Positions 16,757-25,276 are shown, numbered from the stretch's first letter. The stretch is DNA of 64,000 nt from Paenibacillus abyssi (GCF_014640295.1 NZ_BMGR01000003.1:310001-374000), one strand, 5' to 3'. The notes: generated by a model not told the origin, from the sequence alone. Made by a program: numbers and translations.

Positions 16757-17617
16757 GTGCTTAAGGATTTTATAGCGCTAACGAAACCGCGCATCATACG
16801 TTTAAACCTGATTGCCGGCTTCGGTGGCTTCTGGGTGGCATCCAAATGGAATATTGATTGGTTGTTGCTTATTTACATGTTGATCGGATCGGCTCTGACA
16901 ATGGCATCCGCATGCGTCATCAATAATTATTGGGACCGCGAGCTGGATCAGAAGATGGACCGCACGAAGGATCGCGCCACGGCAACGGGCAGAATCAGCC
17001 CGGGAGTTGTGCTGGCCTATGGCATCATTTTGGGGGTGCTGGGTTTAATTGTCCTGTTCGTCCTGGTCAATCCGTTGACAGGCTGGCTCGGTTTGCTCGG
17101 GATGTTTGTTTATGTTGTCATCTATACGATGTGGCTGAAACGAACATCGACTTGGAGCACTTCGGTAGGCGGCATTTCCGGCGCTATGCCGCCGGTTATC
17201 GGTTATTGTGCTGTAACTGAAGCGGTGGACCCAGGCGCATGGTTATTATTCGCCCTGTTATTTTTATGGCAGCCGGCGCATTTTTGGTCCCTTGCCATTA
17301 GACGTGTGGAAGAATACCGCGCTGCAGGATTTCCGTTGCTGCCGGTTGTAAAGGGGATTCGCCGTACAAAGCTCCAGATGGTGCCTTATGTACTGCTTCT
17401 CATACCGACGGGCATCGCGATGTTCTATTATGACTATGTCGGCTATGTGTTTTTAGTGGTAAGCGTACTGGGCGGACTTGTGTGGCTATGGCATACCTTG
17501 ATCGGGCTGCAGGCTAAAGATGATGAGAAATGGGCAAAGGCCAATTTCATGATATCAGTCAACTATTTGATGCTTGCCTTCCTTGTCATGATTCTTAATA
17601 CAACGGGTACTGCCTAA
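16757..17617 (+). CDS. ctaB: Protoheme IX farnesyltransferase (heme O synthase)
   Basis: This UbiA-family membrane enzyme attaches a farnesyl group to heme B to form heme O, on the way to heme A for cytochrome oxidases. The 286-residue protein has about eight or nine membrane helices. The first aspartate-rich motif is NNYWDRELDQKMDRTKDRATATGR near 55-78, and the second polar loop is WQPAHFWSLAIRRVEEYRAAGFPLLPV near 171-198. Start is GTG 16757 behind GGGAGG. It heads a unit with the SCO-type copper chaperone. The next enzyme of the pathway, heme A synthase, is separate at 31.4 kb. Confidence 0.95.
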   Translation: MLKDFIALTKPRIIRLNLIAGFGGFWVASKWNIDWLLLIYMLIGSALTMASACVINNYWDRELDQKMDRTKDRATATGRISPGVVLAYGIILGVLGLIVLFVLVNPLTGWLGLLGMFVYVVIYTMWLKRTSTWSTSVGGISGAMPPVIGYCAVTEAVDPGAWLLFALLFLWQPAHFWSLAIRRVEEYRAAGFPLLPVVKGIRRTKLQMVPYVLLLIPTGIAMFYYDYVGYVFLVVSVLGGLVWLWHTLIGLQAKDDEKWAKANFMISVNYLMLAFLVMILNTTGTA

Positions 17618-17645
17618 AAACTGAAGTAAGGAGAGAGCGGAGTAT

Positions 17646-18242
17646 ATGGCTTTTATACGAAAACATTCCTTTAAAATCGCTGTGCTTGCATTATGCGCTG
17701 CGATGGCGGTCTATTTGCTGCTGTCCATGAAGAGCGATGTCGAACCGTTGAAAGACTTTGGTCCTGCCCCTTCGTTTGAATTAAGCGATCTCGAAGGCAA
17801 CAAGGTGACACTTGAGGATACGAATGGGAAAGTACGGCTTTATTATTTTTATTTCTCTTATTGTCCGGATGTCTGTCCGCCTACGACTGCCCAGTTAGCA
17901 CAGGTTCAGGACGAAATGATACGCCAGGGCCGGTTTGGCAAGGATGTCATGATCACCTCGATCACGATTGATCCTGAGCGCGACACGCCTGAGCGGATTA
18001 AGGAATTCGCCGATCAATTCGGTGTGGATTATGCCGGTTGGAATTGGCTGCGCGGAGATGAGCAGTATACCCATGAAGTTGCTCAGAAATTCGGACTTAG
18101 CGTCATTAAGGCGGATGGCAACTACTCCCACACAAACATTATTTTTCTGGTGGATCAAGAGGGGAAAATCAGGAAGTATTTAATGGCTAATGAAGACTTG
18201 ACAACGGAACAGATTATTCAAGATGTCGAATCTTTATTATAG
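17646..18242 (+). CDS. SCO1/SenC family copper chaperone
   Basis: The 198-residue membrane-anchored thioredoxin-fold protein has one N-terminal helix (about 12-27). The metal site is CPDVC in YFSYCPDVCPPTTAQL, with the partner histidine in YSHTNIIFLVDQ near 160. SCO proteins deliver copper to the CuA centre of cytochrome c oxidase outside the membrane. It begins 28 bases after ctaB with AAGGAGAG upstream; both serve terminal oxidase assembly, although no oxidase subunit is in the window. Confidence 0.93.
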   Translation: MAFIRKHSFKIAVLALCAAMAVYLLLSMKSDVEPLKDFGPAPSFELSDLEGNKVTLEDTNGKVRLYYFYFSYCPDVCPPTTAQLAQVQDEMIRQGRFGKDVMITSITIDPERDTPERIKEFADQFGVDYAGWNWLRGDEQYTHEVAQKFGLSVIKADGNYSHTNIIFLVDQEGKIRKYLMANEDLTTEQIIQDVESLL

Positions 18243-18288
18243 GAATTGCGGGGCAGCTTCAAAAGAATAACAGAAAAGGGACAGAAAT

Positions 18289-19230
18289 ATGACGATATTT
18301 TGGCATATTTTATGGAACAATGTACTCCCGCTGTCGGTCATGATTGCTATTGGCATCATTCTGCAGCGGGCTTTTTCTTTGGATATCAAAACATTATCCA
18401 AGCTGAACTTTTATCTATTTTCTCCGGCGATCATCTTTGATTTACTATACAAAACCGATATCTCACTGCAAGTCATCGGCCAAGTGCTGTTGTTTTTTAT
18501 GCTGTTCATGCTGCTGCAGTACGTAGTGCTGGAGATTGTGGTACGGTTACGCGGTTATCAAGGCGGCATGCGCGCTGCGATGCGCAACAGCGTATTGTTT
18601 TATAACAGCGCGAATTACGGGATTCCGCTCAATCAATTGGCTTTTGCCGGCAATCCGTATACGTTGTCGATACAGGTATTGATCATGATGATGCAATCGC
18701 TCATCCCTAATACATATGGCATCTATAGCGTGAATGCTCATCGCAGCGATCTGCGTGCGATATGGCGGACGATTGCGTCGATGCCGGTAATCTATGTCAT
18801 ACCGCTCGCATTCGCGCTGCGGGGCATGCAGGTGCCGATTCCAAGTTTTATCGATACGCCGATCACTTATTTGGCAGGCGCGTTCATCGGCACGGCGCTC
18901 ATTACGCTGGGCGTGCAGCTGGGCAGCATGAAATGGCAGTTGCGCGGCTCCATGTTGGCTGATGTGGGCTTGTCCTGCTTTCTCAGGCTGCTCGCCGGTC
19001 CGGCATTGGCGTGGATCGTTGTGTGGTGCTTGGACGCATGGGTCATGGAGATATCTCCGCTCATGGCAGCGGCATTGATCGTATCGTCCGCGGTGCCGAC
19101 CTCGCTCAGCAGCGTTCTGCTTGCCGTGGAGTTTGATAATGAGCCGGAGTTCGCATCCCAGTCCGTATTTGTATCCACCTTACTGAGTATTGTCACGGTT
19201 ACGGTCGTCATTTATATGCTTCAAATTTGA
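18289..19230 (+). CDS. AEC family transporter (auxin efflux carrier-like)
   Basis: This 313-residue integral membrane carrier has ten or so helices in two repeats. It carries the family pattern LSKLNFYLFSPAIIFDLLYKTD in the first half and PITYLAGAFIGTALITLGVQLG, then SAVPTSLSSVLLAVEFDNEPEFASQSVFVSTLLSI, in the second. AEC members export malate or other small anions in bacteria; the substrate cannot be read here. It follows the SCO gene by 46 bases, and its 3' end overlaps the convergent Toprim gene by 10 bases. Confidence 0.88.
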   Translation: MTIFWHILWNNVLPLSVMIAIGIILQRAFSLDIKTLSKLNFYLFSPAIIFDLLYKTDISLQVIGQVLLFFMLFMLLQYVVLEIVVRLRGYQGGMRAAMRNSVLFYNSANYGIPLNQLAFAGNPYTLSIQVLIMMMQSLIPNTYGIYSVNAHRSDLRAIWRTIASMPVIYVIPLAFALRGMQVPIPSFIDTPITYLAGAFIGTALITLGVQLGSMKWQLRGSMLADVGLSCFLRLLAGPALAWIVVWCLDAWVMEISPLMAAALIVSSAVPTSLSSVLLAVEFDNEPEFASQSVFVSTLLSIVTVTVVIYMLQI

Positions 19231-19595
19231 TCGTCCTTGCTCCAGCGGGAGGCAGGGTCTGGTTCAGGGTACAGGATGTACGCTTCCAGCCCTGCCTTTT
19301 CCAACTGCTCAATCAAATAATCTTCAGGCGTTCCTTCTACGCCGGGGTAGCCTCTGCGGGTATAGATGTGATCGGCATCGGGGAATGCGTCTTTCAGCAT
19401 GCCGCGAATCCGTTTGCCTGAAGCGTCGTTATCCATAAACAAAAATACATCGCTGTCGCCTGCCTGCTTTTTCAATTTCTCAATTTGCTGCGTTCCGGGA
19501 GTGCCAAAGGTGCAGTAGATCGGCACCTCGTCGGATAGTACTCTTCTTAAGCGGCTGCGGTCGTTTTTCCCTTCTACGATGATCGCAATGTCCAT
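19221..19595 (-). CDS. Stand-alone Toprim-domain protein
   Basis: The 124-residue protein is almost entirely a Toprim fold. The catalytic Glu is in VEGKNDRSRL (E8), and the DxD metal motif is MDNDASGK (D55, D57). Small Toprim proteins include RNase M5, which matures 5S rRNA, and uncharacterised primase-like nucleases. This one is shorter than RnmV and lacks its C-terminal region, so I do not name it. GGGGAGG precedes the start. Its last codons overlap the AEC gene tail-to-tail. Confidence 0.85.
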   Translation of the reverse strand: MDIAIIVEGKNDRSRLRRVLSDEVPIYCTFGTPGTQQIEKLKKQAGDSDVFLFMDNDASGKRIRGMLKDAFPDADHIYTRRGYPGVEGTPEDYLIEQLEKAGLEAYILYPEPDPASRWSKDDQI

Positions 19596-19700
19596 CGATT
19601 CTTCACCTCCCCCTTATTGTAACGAAATCCTGGGAAATGTCGAATTAGCGGGTTAGCGAACAGACCGCGTTGATTATGCATATGCGCGGTTCATGTGAAA

Positions 19701-20957
19701 TCATGTGAAATGGGTATTTGCCGATGGTTGGCGTGTCGAATGAAAAGGTAAAATCAAAGCTGCAATCATCAACACAAGAAAAGCGATAAAATAAGGCGAT
19801 ATGTAGTCTCTCAGCTGACCGGCGAGCATCGGCCCTAGAAAAGCGCCGATGGAAAAGGCAATTGACAGGATCGAGAACGTGCGGCCGTATCGTTTACCTC
19901 CGCTTGATTGGATGAGCAGTGTAGTCAAAGCAGGGAAGATGATTCCTTTGGCCATACCTAAGAACAGCAATAACACCGCAAGCGGAAGCGGAGCTTGTGC
20001 GGCAACAAAGAAATAGGTGATCGCGAGCAGCACAGCACCCCACAGCGATCTATAAAAAGCGGAATACCGGTTAAGGAAGAGCATGCTTAACGTGATGAGC
20101 GCACCGAGGCTGACAACGGAAAACAGAAGCCCCGTCGTCATCATCGCATTGGCAGTTACGGCCATGAACGGCAGCTCGAACGAAAGAATGCCCTGGGCAC
20201 ATGCCATTGCGATGGGCAGCGAATAAATGAGCCATGGCGTGGCTTGCTCAGACTGCTCATCCTTGGAAGCAGCAGATGATGGTATTTTAAGGCTTGAAGC
20301 TGCAGATGATGGTTTTTCAAGGCTTGAAGCAGCAGATGATGGCATTTCTTGGTTTGAAGTAACGGCTTCGGGTTTTGCGGCACTCGATTTTAAGCTTGCC
20401 GAACTGTTATGAACATTGTCGCGAATGAATAACAGTGCGAATAATGCGGTTACGATGAGAATCCAGCCCAGCACATAGAATGCCATTGTGAATCCGATTT
20501 GAGCAACCAGGAAAGCGCCCGCGGCTGGGGACACCACGGATGCAAGCGTATGAACAAGTCCGTTGCCGGCCATCAGCTTGCCTTGCTCAAGTTGGTTCCT
20601 GCCGATTTTTGCGAGCAGTGCCATACAGGCAGGTGATAAAAACGCGAGCACAAATCCACTGATTGAACGAAGTACCAAGAGCTGCCATGGGTCGGTAACC
20701 TGTGATTGAAGCAGCAGTATAATGCCGGCAAGCAGCAAGCTGAAGACGATAAAGAGCCGGCTGCCGAAGCGGTCTACGCTGAAGCCTGCGATCAAATTTC
20801 CCGGCAGGTGAGTAATGGAGTATAACCCCATCATCAATCCGATAAAGGATGGAGCGGCACCAAGCGATAACGCGAACGGTGTTAGAATCGGATACTGCGC
20901 ATGCAAATCAAAAAAAGCCACAAACAAGAACAAGTAAAGCCATATGGCTGTCCTCAC
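19701..20957 (-). CDS. MFS transporter with repeat-bearing central loop
   Basis: This is a twelve-helix major facilitator of 418 residues from the GTG at 20957 (AGGAGGTAAGAAAC upstream). The frame extends to 21065, but that part has no ribosome site. The motif-A-like loop between helices 2 and 3 reads FSVDRFGSRLF. The cytoplasmic loop between the two six-helix halves (about residues 193-237) contains three 10-residue Ser/Ala-rich repeats. Substrate unknown; drug efflux is common in this subgroup. Confidence 0.85.
   Translation of the reverse strand: MRTAIWLYLFLFVAFFDLHAQYPILTPFALSLGAAPSFIGLMMGLYSITHLPGNLIAGFSVDRFGSRLFIVFSLLLAGIILLLQSQVTDPWQLLVLRSISGFVLAFLSPACMALLAKIGRNQLEQGKLMAGNGLVHTLASVVSPAAGAFLVAQIGFTMAFYVLGWILIVTALFALLFIRDNVHNSSASLKSSAAKPEAVTSNQEMPSSAASSLEKPSSAASSLKIPSSAASKDEQSEQATPWLIYSLPIAMACAQGILSFELPFMAVTANAMMTTGLLFSVVSLGALITLSMLFLNRYSAFYRSLWGAVLLAITYFFVAAQAPLPLAVLLLFLGMAKGIIFPALTTLLIQSSGGKRYGRTFSILSIAFSIGAFLGPMLAGQLRDYISPYFIAFLVLMIAALILPFHSTRQPSANTHFT
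20264..20358. repeat. Three 30-bp tandem units in the MFS gene
   Basis: Three near-identical units with the block GCAGATGATGG spaced exactly 30 bases apart (about 20271, 20301, 20331). On the minus strand they encode PSSAASSLEK-like repeats in the central loop of the transporter. Being in frame, copy number may vary harmlessly. Confidence 0.9.
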
Positions 20958-21117
20958 GTTTCTTACCTCCTGTCGGTCATCATTCCCTATAGCTAACTTG
21001 TACGTCAGAATCGGACGGGTTATGCCTTGGAAGATACATAACTTTCCTGTTCGTTTACGGTCCATGCTGTGTAGGGTATAATGATGATAGAATCATAGAG
21101 AAAATGGGGGAGCAGAG

Positions 21118-21570
21118 ATGGACTATAACTGGGAAATGTGGTCGCAGTTTTTTCAAGAAAATTGGTTGGTGCTGCTTGTCGCGCTCATCGTGCTTTTCAT
21201 TGTGGTGCGCGTAGTCAAGACGGTTATTAAATGGGCAATTGTTGCCGTCATTATTATTGCTATCGTTGTATATAGTGGATACAACCTGGAAGATTTGGAG
21301 AATAATTTTGATGAAATCAAAACAATGGGCTCTCAGGTAGCGGATACGGTGAAGCAGGAAGCGATTCAGGCGATGGTCGGTGAAGCGGAGGATGCTGCTT
21401 ACATCCAGAATGATGACGGAACGTTTACGATTACGACTAATAATTTGGAATTGAACGGCAAGTTGGGAGACAACGAGGTAGCCGTCTCTTACCGCGGCGC
21501 ACCGCTTGGCAAATGGAAGATTGATGAAACCATTCAAGCATTGATTGATCAATCCAAGGCAAACGGATAA
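21118..21570 (+). CDS. Membrane-anchored hypothetical protein, 150 aa
   Basis: I do not recognise this family. Residues 17-60 form two close hydrophobic stretches (NWLVLLVALIVLFIVVRVV and IKWAIVAVIIIAIVVYSGY). An acidic amphipathic segment follows, and then a small beta-like C-terminal domain (DDGTFTITTNNLELNGKLGDNEVAVSYRGAPLGKWKID). GGGGGAG precedes the ATG. It is followed, 100 bases later, by a membrane transglutaminase-like gene with similar topology, so they may work together at the envelope. Confidence 0.7.
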   Translation: MDYNWEMWSQFFQENWLVLLVALIVLFIVVRVVKTVIKWAIVAVIIIAIVVYSGYNLEDLENNFDEIKTMGSQVADTVKQEAIQAMVGEAEDAAYIQNDDGTFTITTNNLELNGKLGDNEVAVSYRGAPLGKWKIDETIQALIDQSKANG

Positions 21571-21670
21571 ACCTGCTGCAGCGTTACATTTTGATTTTTT
21601 TACTGGTTAACAAGGATTACTAAGACTAAGGGGCAAACAAGAGTTCATTATTAGCCGAGGAGGGAACGGG

Positions 21671-22846
21671 ATGACGGACTGGATAAAGGCGTTTACGGTT
21701 GTAGAACCGGTTTCCGTTCTGATCCTGCTGCTGCTTATCGGATCTTTGATCCAAGGCATGATGAGGGGCGCATCGGGATCGGCGAGGCGCCTCTTTTATT
21801 TTATTTGGGACGGTTTATTAATCATTGTCTCGTTAGTGCTTGCCGGCCGTATGGCATCCGTGCTATCTCCTCTACTTCAGTCGTGGTTGATTGAACGGAA
21901 TGTCACGGTTCCGCAGGAGCAGTTGAACACATTCTCTCAGCTATGGTATACATTTGTGACAGGCTTAAGAGATTTTTCACTGCTGCGGTTCGGCGTCGTC
22001 TTTTTAGTGGTCTATATGCTTCTGCGGTTACTGCTCAGTCTGCTCACACCGCTGGTTTACTTATTGCTCAACGGTCTTTCGGGCATGAGGAGGCTGTGGG
22101 GGGGCTCTGGCGATCAACCAAGCTGGCTTCATGCTGTGACCAGCCGTGTAACTGGTGCAACGATCGGCGCTGTTCACGGGATTGGTCGGGCTTTGGTAGT
22201 AATGGCCGTACTGTTCATTTATGTATCTTTACTGCCATCAGGTCCCTTTGTAAGCTCGATTCAAAGTTCACCTGTATACAAGGAAGCTGCTGTAAAGCTG
22301 ATTGAGCCTGTTGCGGGCAATATGATTGCAGAGCAAGGACCTGTGTTGACGGAGGCGGTGGAATCGGAGTTTAGGCTGATTCTGCAGCGTAAATACGAGA
22401 TTATCGATTATGCGGTGCCTGCAGAAATTGAACAAGCGGCTGCACATATTACTAAGGATCTTCAAAGTGATGAGGATAAAGCGCGAGCCTTATACGATTG
22501 GGCAGGCACGCGCATTGCTTATGATTGGGATAAGGCTCGCAATTACGAAGAACGCGGGATTTGGAAGGAGCAGACGCCAGAAGAAACGTTCGCAACGCGT
22601 AAAGGGGTTTGCATTGACGTAGCAAGATTGTATGCTATGATGGCGAGAAGCGTGGGGTTGGAGGTTAAGGTTGTAACGGGTTTGGGGGCCGACGGCCGAG
22701 GTGGTTATGGGCCGCATGCTTGGAACGAGGTGCTGCTAAGCGAAACAAGACAGTGGATACCGCTTGATGCAACTTGGGCCAGCTCGGGAGATTGGTTTAA
22801 TCCACCGGATTTCGATGCGACGCATATCCCCGAAAGTGAGATTTAA
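21671..22846 (+). CDS. Membrane protein with C-terminal transglutaminase-like domain
   Basis: The 391-residue protein has an N-terminal region of about five membrane helices (residues 14-30, 47-68, 105-135, 160-190) similar in layout to CvpA-type proteins. A transglutaminase-like domain follows from about 250. The papain-like triad is complete: C314 in TRKGVCIDVARLYA, H349 in GPHAWNEV, D366 in PLDATWA. Such enzymes are peptidases or amidases acting on peptides or wall material; the substrate is unknown. GAGGAGGGAACGGG precedes the ATG. Topology would put the catalytic domain outside if the helix number is odd. Confidence 0.85.
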   Translation: MTDWIKAFTVVEPVSVLILLLLIGSLIQGMMRGASGSARRLFYFIWDGLLIIVSLVLAGRMASVLSPLLQSWLIERNVTVPQEQLNTFSQLWYTFVTGLRDFSLLRFGVVFLVVYMLLRLLLSLLTPLVYLLLNGLSGMRRLWGGSGDQPSWLHAVTSRVTGATIGAVHGIGRALVVMAVLFIYVSLLPSGPFVSSIQSSPVYKEAAVKLIEPVAGNMIAEQGPVLTEAVESEFRLILQRKYEIIDYAVPAEIEQAAAHITKDLQSDEDKARALYDWAGTRIAYDWDKARNYEERGIWKEQTPEETFATRKGVCIDVARLYAMMARSVGLEVKVVTGLGADGRGGYGPHAWNEVLLSETRQWIPLDATWASSGDWFNPPDFDATHIPESEI

Positions 22847-23420
22847 CAAGTGAGTGGACTGGCATAACAAGTCAACCAACAGTAACAAGCAACGGAACAG
22901 GAACCTGTTTCGTTCGGGTAAAGAGGTTTTTTGCCGGCTATGTTCATCTCTGATCTGAACTTGAGTTGAGGCTTACATTGAAACTCTAGGTGTACAGGCA
23001 AACGTTGTAGCGCTCATTGCATCACTATCCCTTTAACTCAGGAAACAAAGCGGTGTTACAATAGCTTGAAGACTAACAATCACAAGACAAACAATCAGAA
23101 GGTACTAAATCCAGAAGGCTATCATCGAAAGAAAATATAATCTGCTTGTAACGAAAGTATAAGCAAATACATTAGCTAGCAAATAAGCATAGGTTAACAA
23201 ATACATTAGCTAGCAAACAAGCATAGGTTAACAAATACATTAGTTAGCAAACAAGCATAGGTTAGCAAATACAACAGCTTGTACACAAGCATAACTAAAT
23301 CAGAAGGCAAATACACCAGCTGCTATGAACGAAATTGTCAACCCCATAGCAAATTAACTACTTTACTTCCTGAATTACTGAGCACGGTGGCAAAAATACA
23401 AGTCGACGGCTAGCACTCTG
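22847..23420. other. AT-rich non-coding interval with repeats
   Basis: About 570 bases without a credible gene. It contains an imperfect hairpin region just after the transglutaminase gene (AACAGGAACCTGTTTCG near 22894) and the 34-bp repeat array listed separately. Base composition is more A-rich than the flanking genes, in keeping with an insertion-prone site. Confidence 0.6.
23164..23299. repeat. 34-bp direct repeat array
   Basis: Units beginning CAAATACATTAG start at 23164, 23198, 23232 and 23266 (last diverged), exactly 34 bases apart, each containing TAGCAAACAAGCATAGGTTA or a close variant. A diverged fifth unit starts at 23308. There is no spacer between units, so it is a tandem repeat and not a CRISPR. 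Related sequence occurs again at 23867. Confidence 0.92.
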
Positions 23421-23866
23421 CTATTCGTGGATTGGGTCCACAGGATATGCTTCGTCAGGAGAGCTCGTGTGTAGACGATTTTGCGCTTTCCAAGAGATTG
23501 CTTGCATTTCAGAATCCGTTCCCGACAGCCGTTCGGACAATTCCCCTTTTACAGCAGGCCGATGCCTGCAACTCCACGCAGCCTCAACAAACAATCGGCG
23601 AGCATGCGAATTCCCCGCTTTGGTAAGCTTCCCTCTGCGAATGAGCTGGCCTGAGGAATATTCTCGAGGCACGAGTCCCAAGTAAGCCATAAGCTGCATC
23701 GGGGAACCGAGACGCCGGAAACTTCCGATCTCTGCAGCTAACGAGACAGCCGTGAGGAATGCCATCCCACGCAAACTCTGCAGAGCCTTCACAATGACCG
23801 CATGCGAACCTTCGCTCGCCAATTCAAGCAAGTTGACTTCAATACGCTTTAGCCTTTCCTCTGACC
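23421..23866 (-). pseudogene. IS110 family transposase, C-terminal fragment
   Basis: The readable frame encodes the Transposase_20 region typical of IS110/IS1111 enzymes: LQSLRGMAFLTAVSLAAEIGSFRRLGSPMQLMAYLGLVPREYSSG, RRGKLTKAGNSHARRLFVEAAW, AISWKAQNRL. Coding similarity continues a few codons upstream of the TTG at 23831 (EERLKRIEVNLL) to about 23866, where repeat sequence interrupts it. The N-terminal DEDD half is absent, and the C-terminus ends in unrelated residues, so the element is dead. It sits between two blocks of related repeats. Confidence 0.88.
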
Positions 23867-23908
23867 TAAATCAGAAGGATACACCAGCTAGCAAACAAGC
23901 TTAGAGCC
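23867..23908. repeat. Further copy of the repeat-array sequence
   Basis: CTAAATCAGAAGG followed by ATACACCAGCTAGCAAACAAGC matches the diverged end of the array at 23294-23322 and the core of the 34-bp unit. It marks the right edge of the IS110 fragment, so related repeats flank the remnant on both sides. Confidence 0.75.
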
Positions 23909-23909
23909 A

Positions 23910-25130
23910 CTAAATCATGCGAATCGCATTAGAGTATGCGCTGCTGTTAAGGCATAGAGAAGACAACGCACAAAGACTGTTGTAAGCTGATACCTGACGA
24001 AACGATTGATTCATACGAAAACAGTATTCATCCAAGTAATGTTGCAGATATTTTGGACCGATCCCGTGGAACATAGCATTAATCCAGGATACAGCGCTTT
24101 TGAAAATATATTTGATCGGATCTAAATTAAAAACGTTTTGATTCAGCTTTTGGTCTCGGATTGATATTTCTGTTTCCTTGCAGTAAATAGGTTGGCGTTT
24201 GGTAATTAAATTTAATTGGCTCGCTTTATCGGATAAGTATAGGGATTTAATGGCCTGTACACCCATAGGAAGAATAGAAAATTTGCTGTTCATATGGTTA
24301 TGCGGGATTAGTTTCATCTTTACATAAGGAGGTGCATCTGCAGGTTGTGACAGGCCGACAAGCACCGGTTGTTCCTGGGGCTCAATGGCGAATGTAGGGC
24401 TGTACATTTTTCTTGCATAGATACTAAGAGAGGCGTTTACAGTACCGTTGAGCAAGACAGCTGTATCCGTCAGGCTGATGGCTTGGCGTAACTTATGCAG
24501 CATCAACCAAGCAGTTTTGTAGGTAACCTCTAAGAGGACGGAGAGTTTGACAGCATTTATATACTCACCTCTGGAGACAAGAAATAGCGTGAACAACCAT
24601 TTACGCAATGAAGTACGGCTTCTTTCCATGATCGTCCCGGCTGTAAGTGTCGTTTGATGGCGGCATGCTTGGCACTCATACAGCGGCGATCTGCGTGATG
24701 TAATGAGATAGCTGGTTTTATGCGAGCAATGTGGACAAATGAAGCCAGAGGGCCATTTGAGATTGTATAAAAAAGCGGCACAAGCGTCTTCTGAAGGGAA
24801 CACACTGTGGAAGGTCTTGAAAACATGATCTAAATGATCAGCATCCACGGAGATGTGATCCAAAAGAGTATAGTCTGAACTATTAGTATTCCCAGAAATG
24901 TGAACTAAAAGAGCGCAATCTGAACTTTCAGTATCCCTAGAGATGAGGTCTGAAAGAGTACAATCTGAATTGTTAGTATTCCCAGAAATGCGATCTGAAA
25001 AGGAATAATCTGAATTATCGGCATTCATGGCAAGCCTATCTTTGATGCGATCTGAAACTTTGCTCTTCACAGAGAATCTGACTCTGTAATCATGATCCGG
25101 GATCACGTTATTCGCAGGATTGTTACCCAT
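23910..25130 (-). CDS. IS1595/ISXO2-like transposase-derived protein with N-terminal repeats
   Basis: The intact 406-residue frame contains five 15-residue repeats at 35-109. A transposase zinc ribbon follows (CPHC near 130, CQAC near 151, then TAGTIMERSRTSLRKWLFTLFLV) and a helical region. The C-terminus still matches IS1595 enzymes (FHGIGPKYLQHYLDEYCFRMNQ). The DDE segment is poorly preserved: the usual VDExYxGG is replaced by VNASLSIYARKM, and no clear catalytic Asp/Asn/Glu set remains. GGAGG lies 5 bases before ATG 25130. An upstream in-frame extension to 25379 only reads through repeats. It is probably a domesticated or non-catalytic descendant; its role is unknown. Confidence 0.75.
   Translation of the reverse strand: MGNNPANNVIPDHDYRVRFSVKSKVSDRIKDRLAMNADNSDYSFSDRISGNTNNSDCTLSDLISRDTESSDCALLVHISGNTNSSDYTLLDHISVDADHLDHVFKTFHSVFPSEDACAAFLYNLKWPSGFICPHCSHKTSYLITSRRSPLYECQACRHQTTLTAGTIMERSRTSLRKWLFTLFLVSRGEYINAVKLSVLLEVTYKTAWLMLHKLRQAISLTDTAVLLNGTVNASLSIYARKMYSPTFAIEPQEQPVLVGLSQPADAPPYVKMKLIPHNHMNSKFSILPMGVQAIKSLYLSDKASQLNLITKRQPIYCKETEISIRDQKLNQNVFNLDPIKYIFKSAVSWINAMFHGIGPKYLQHYLDEYCFRMNQSFRQVSAYNSLCALSSLCLNSSAYSNAIRMI
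24804..25028 (-). repeat. Five 45-bp tandem units in the transposase-like gene
   Basis: Each unit encodes 15 residues on the pattern G-N-T-N-S-S-D-C-T-L-S-D-H-I-S. The DNA shows AATCTGAA and CCAGAAATG-type blocks recurring every 45 bases. The last unit (VDADHLDHVFKTFHS) merges into the zinc-ribbon region. Confidence 0.9.
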
Positions 25131-25276
25131 ACAGACCTCCAAATAGGAACATTTGTTCTTGTTTATATTATACAGAACATACGTTCTTTTGTCTATATTC
25201 GAAGCTTCTGTCATAAAAAAATTTATACTAAGTAGTGTAACTTCGGTCTCCTGCGCAAAAGGGATAGTGGTTAAAT

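Noticed and set aside
16554-16775. 73-codon plus-strand open frame upstream of ctaB
   Set aside because: It runs through the ctaB promoter and start region and lacks a ribosome site.
23164-23299. Possible CRISPR array
   Set aside because: The 34-bp units are directly contiguous with no unique spacers, and no cas gene is nearby.
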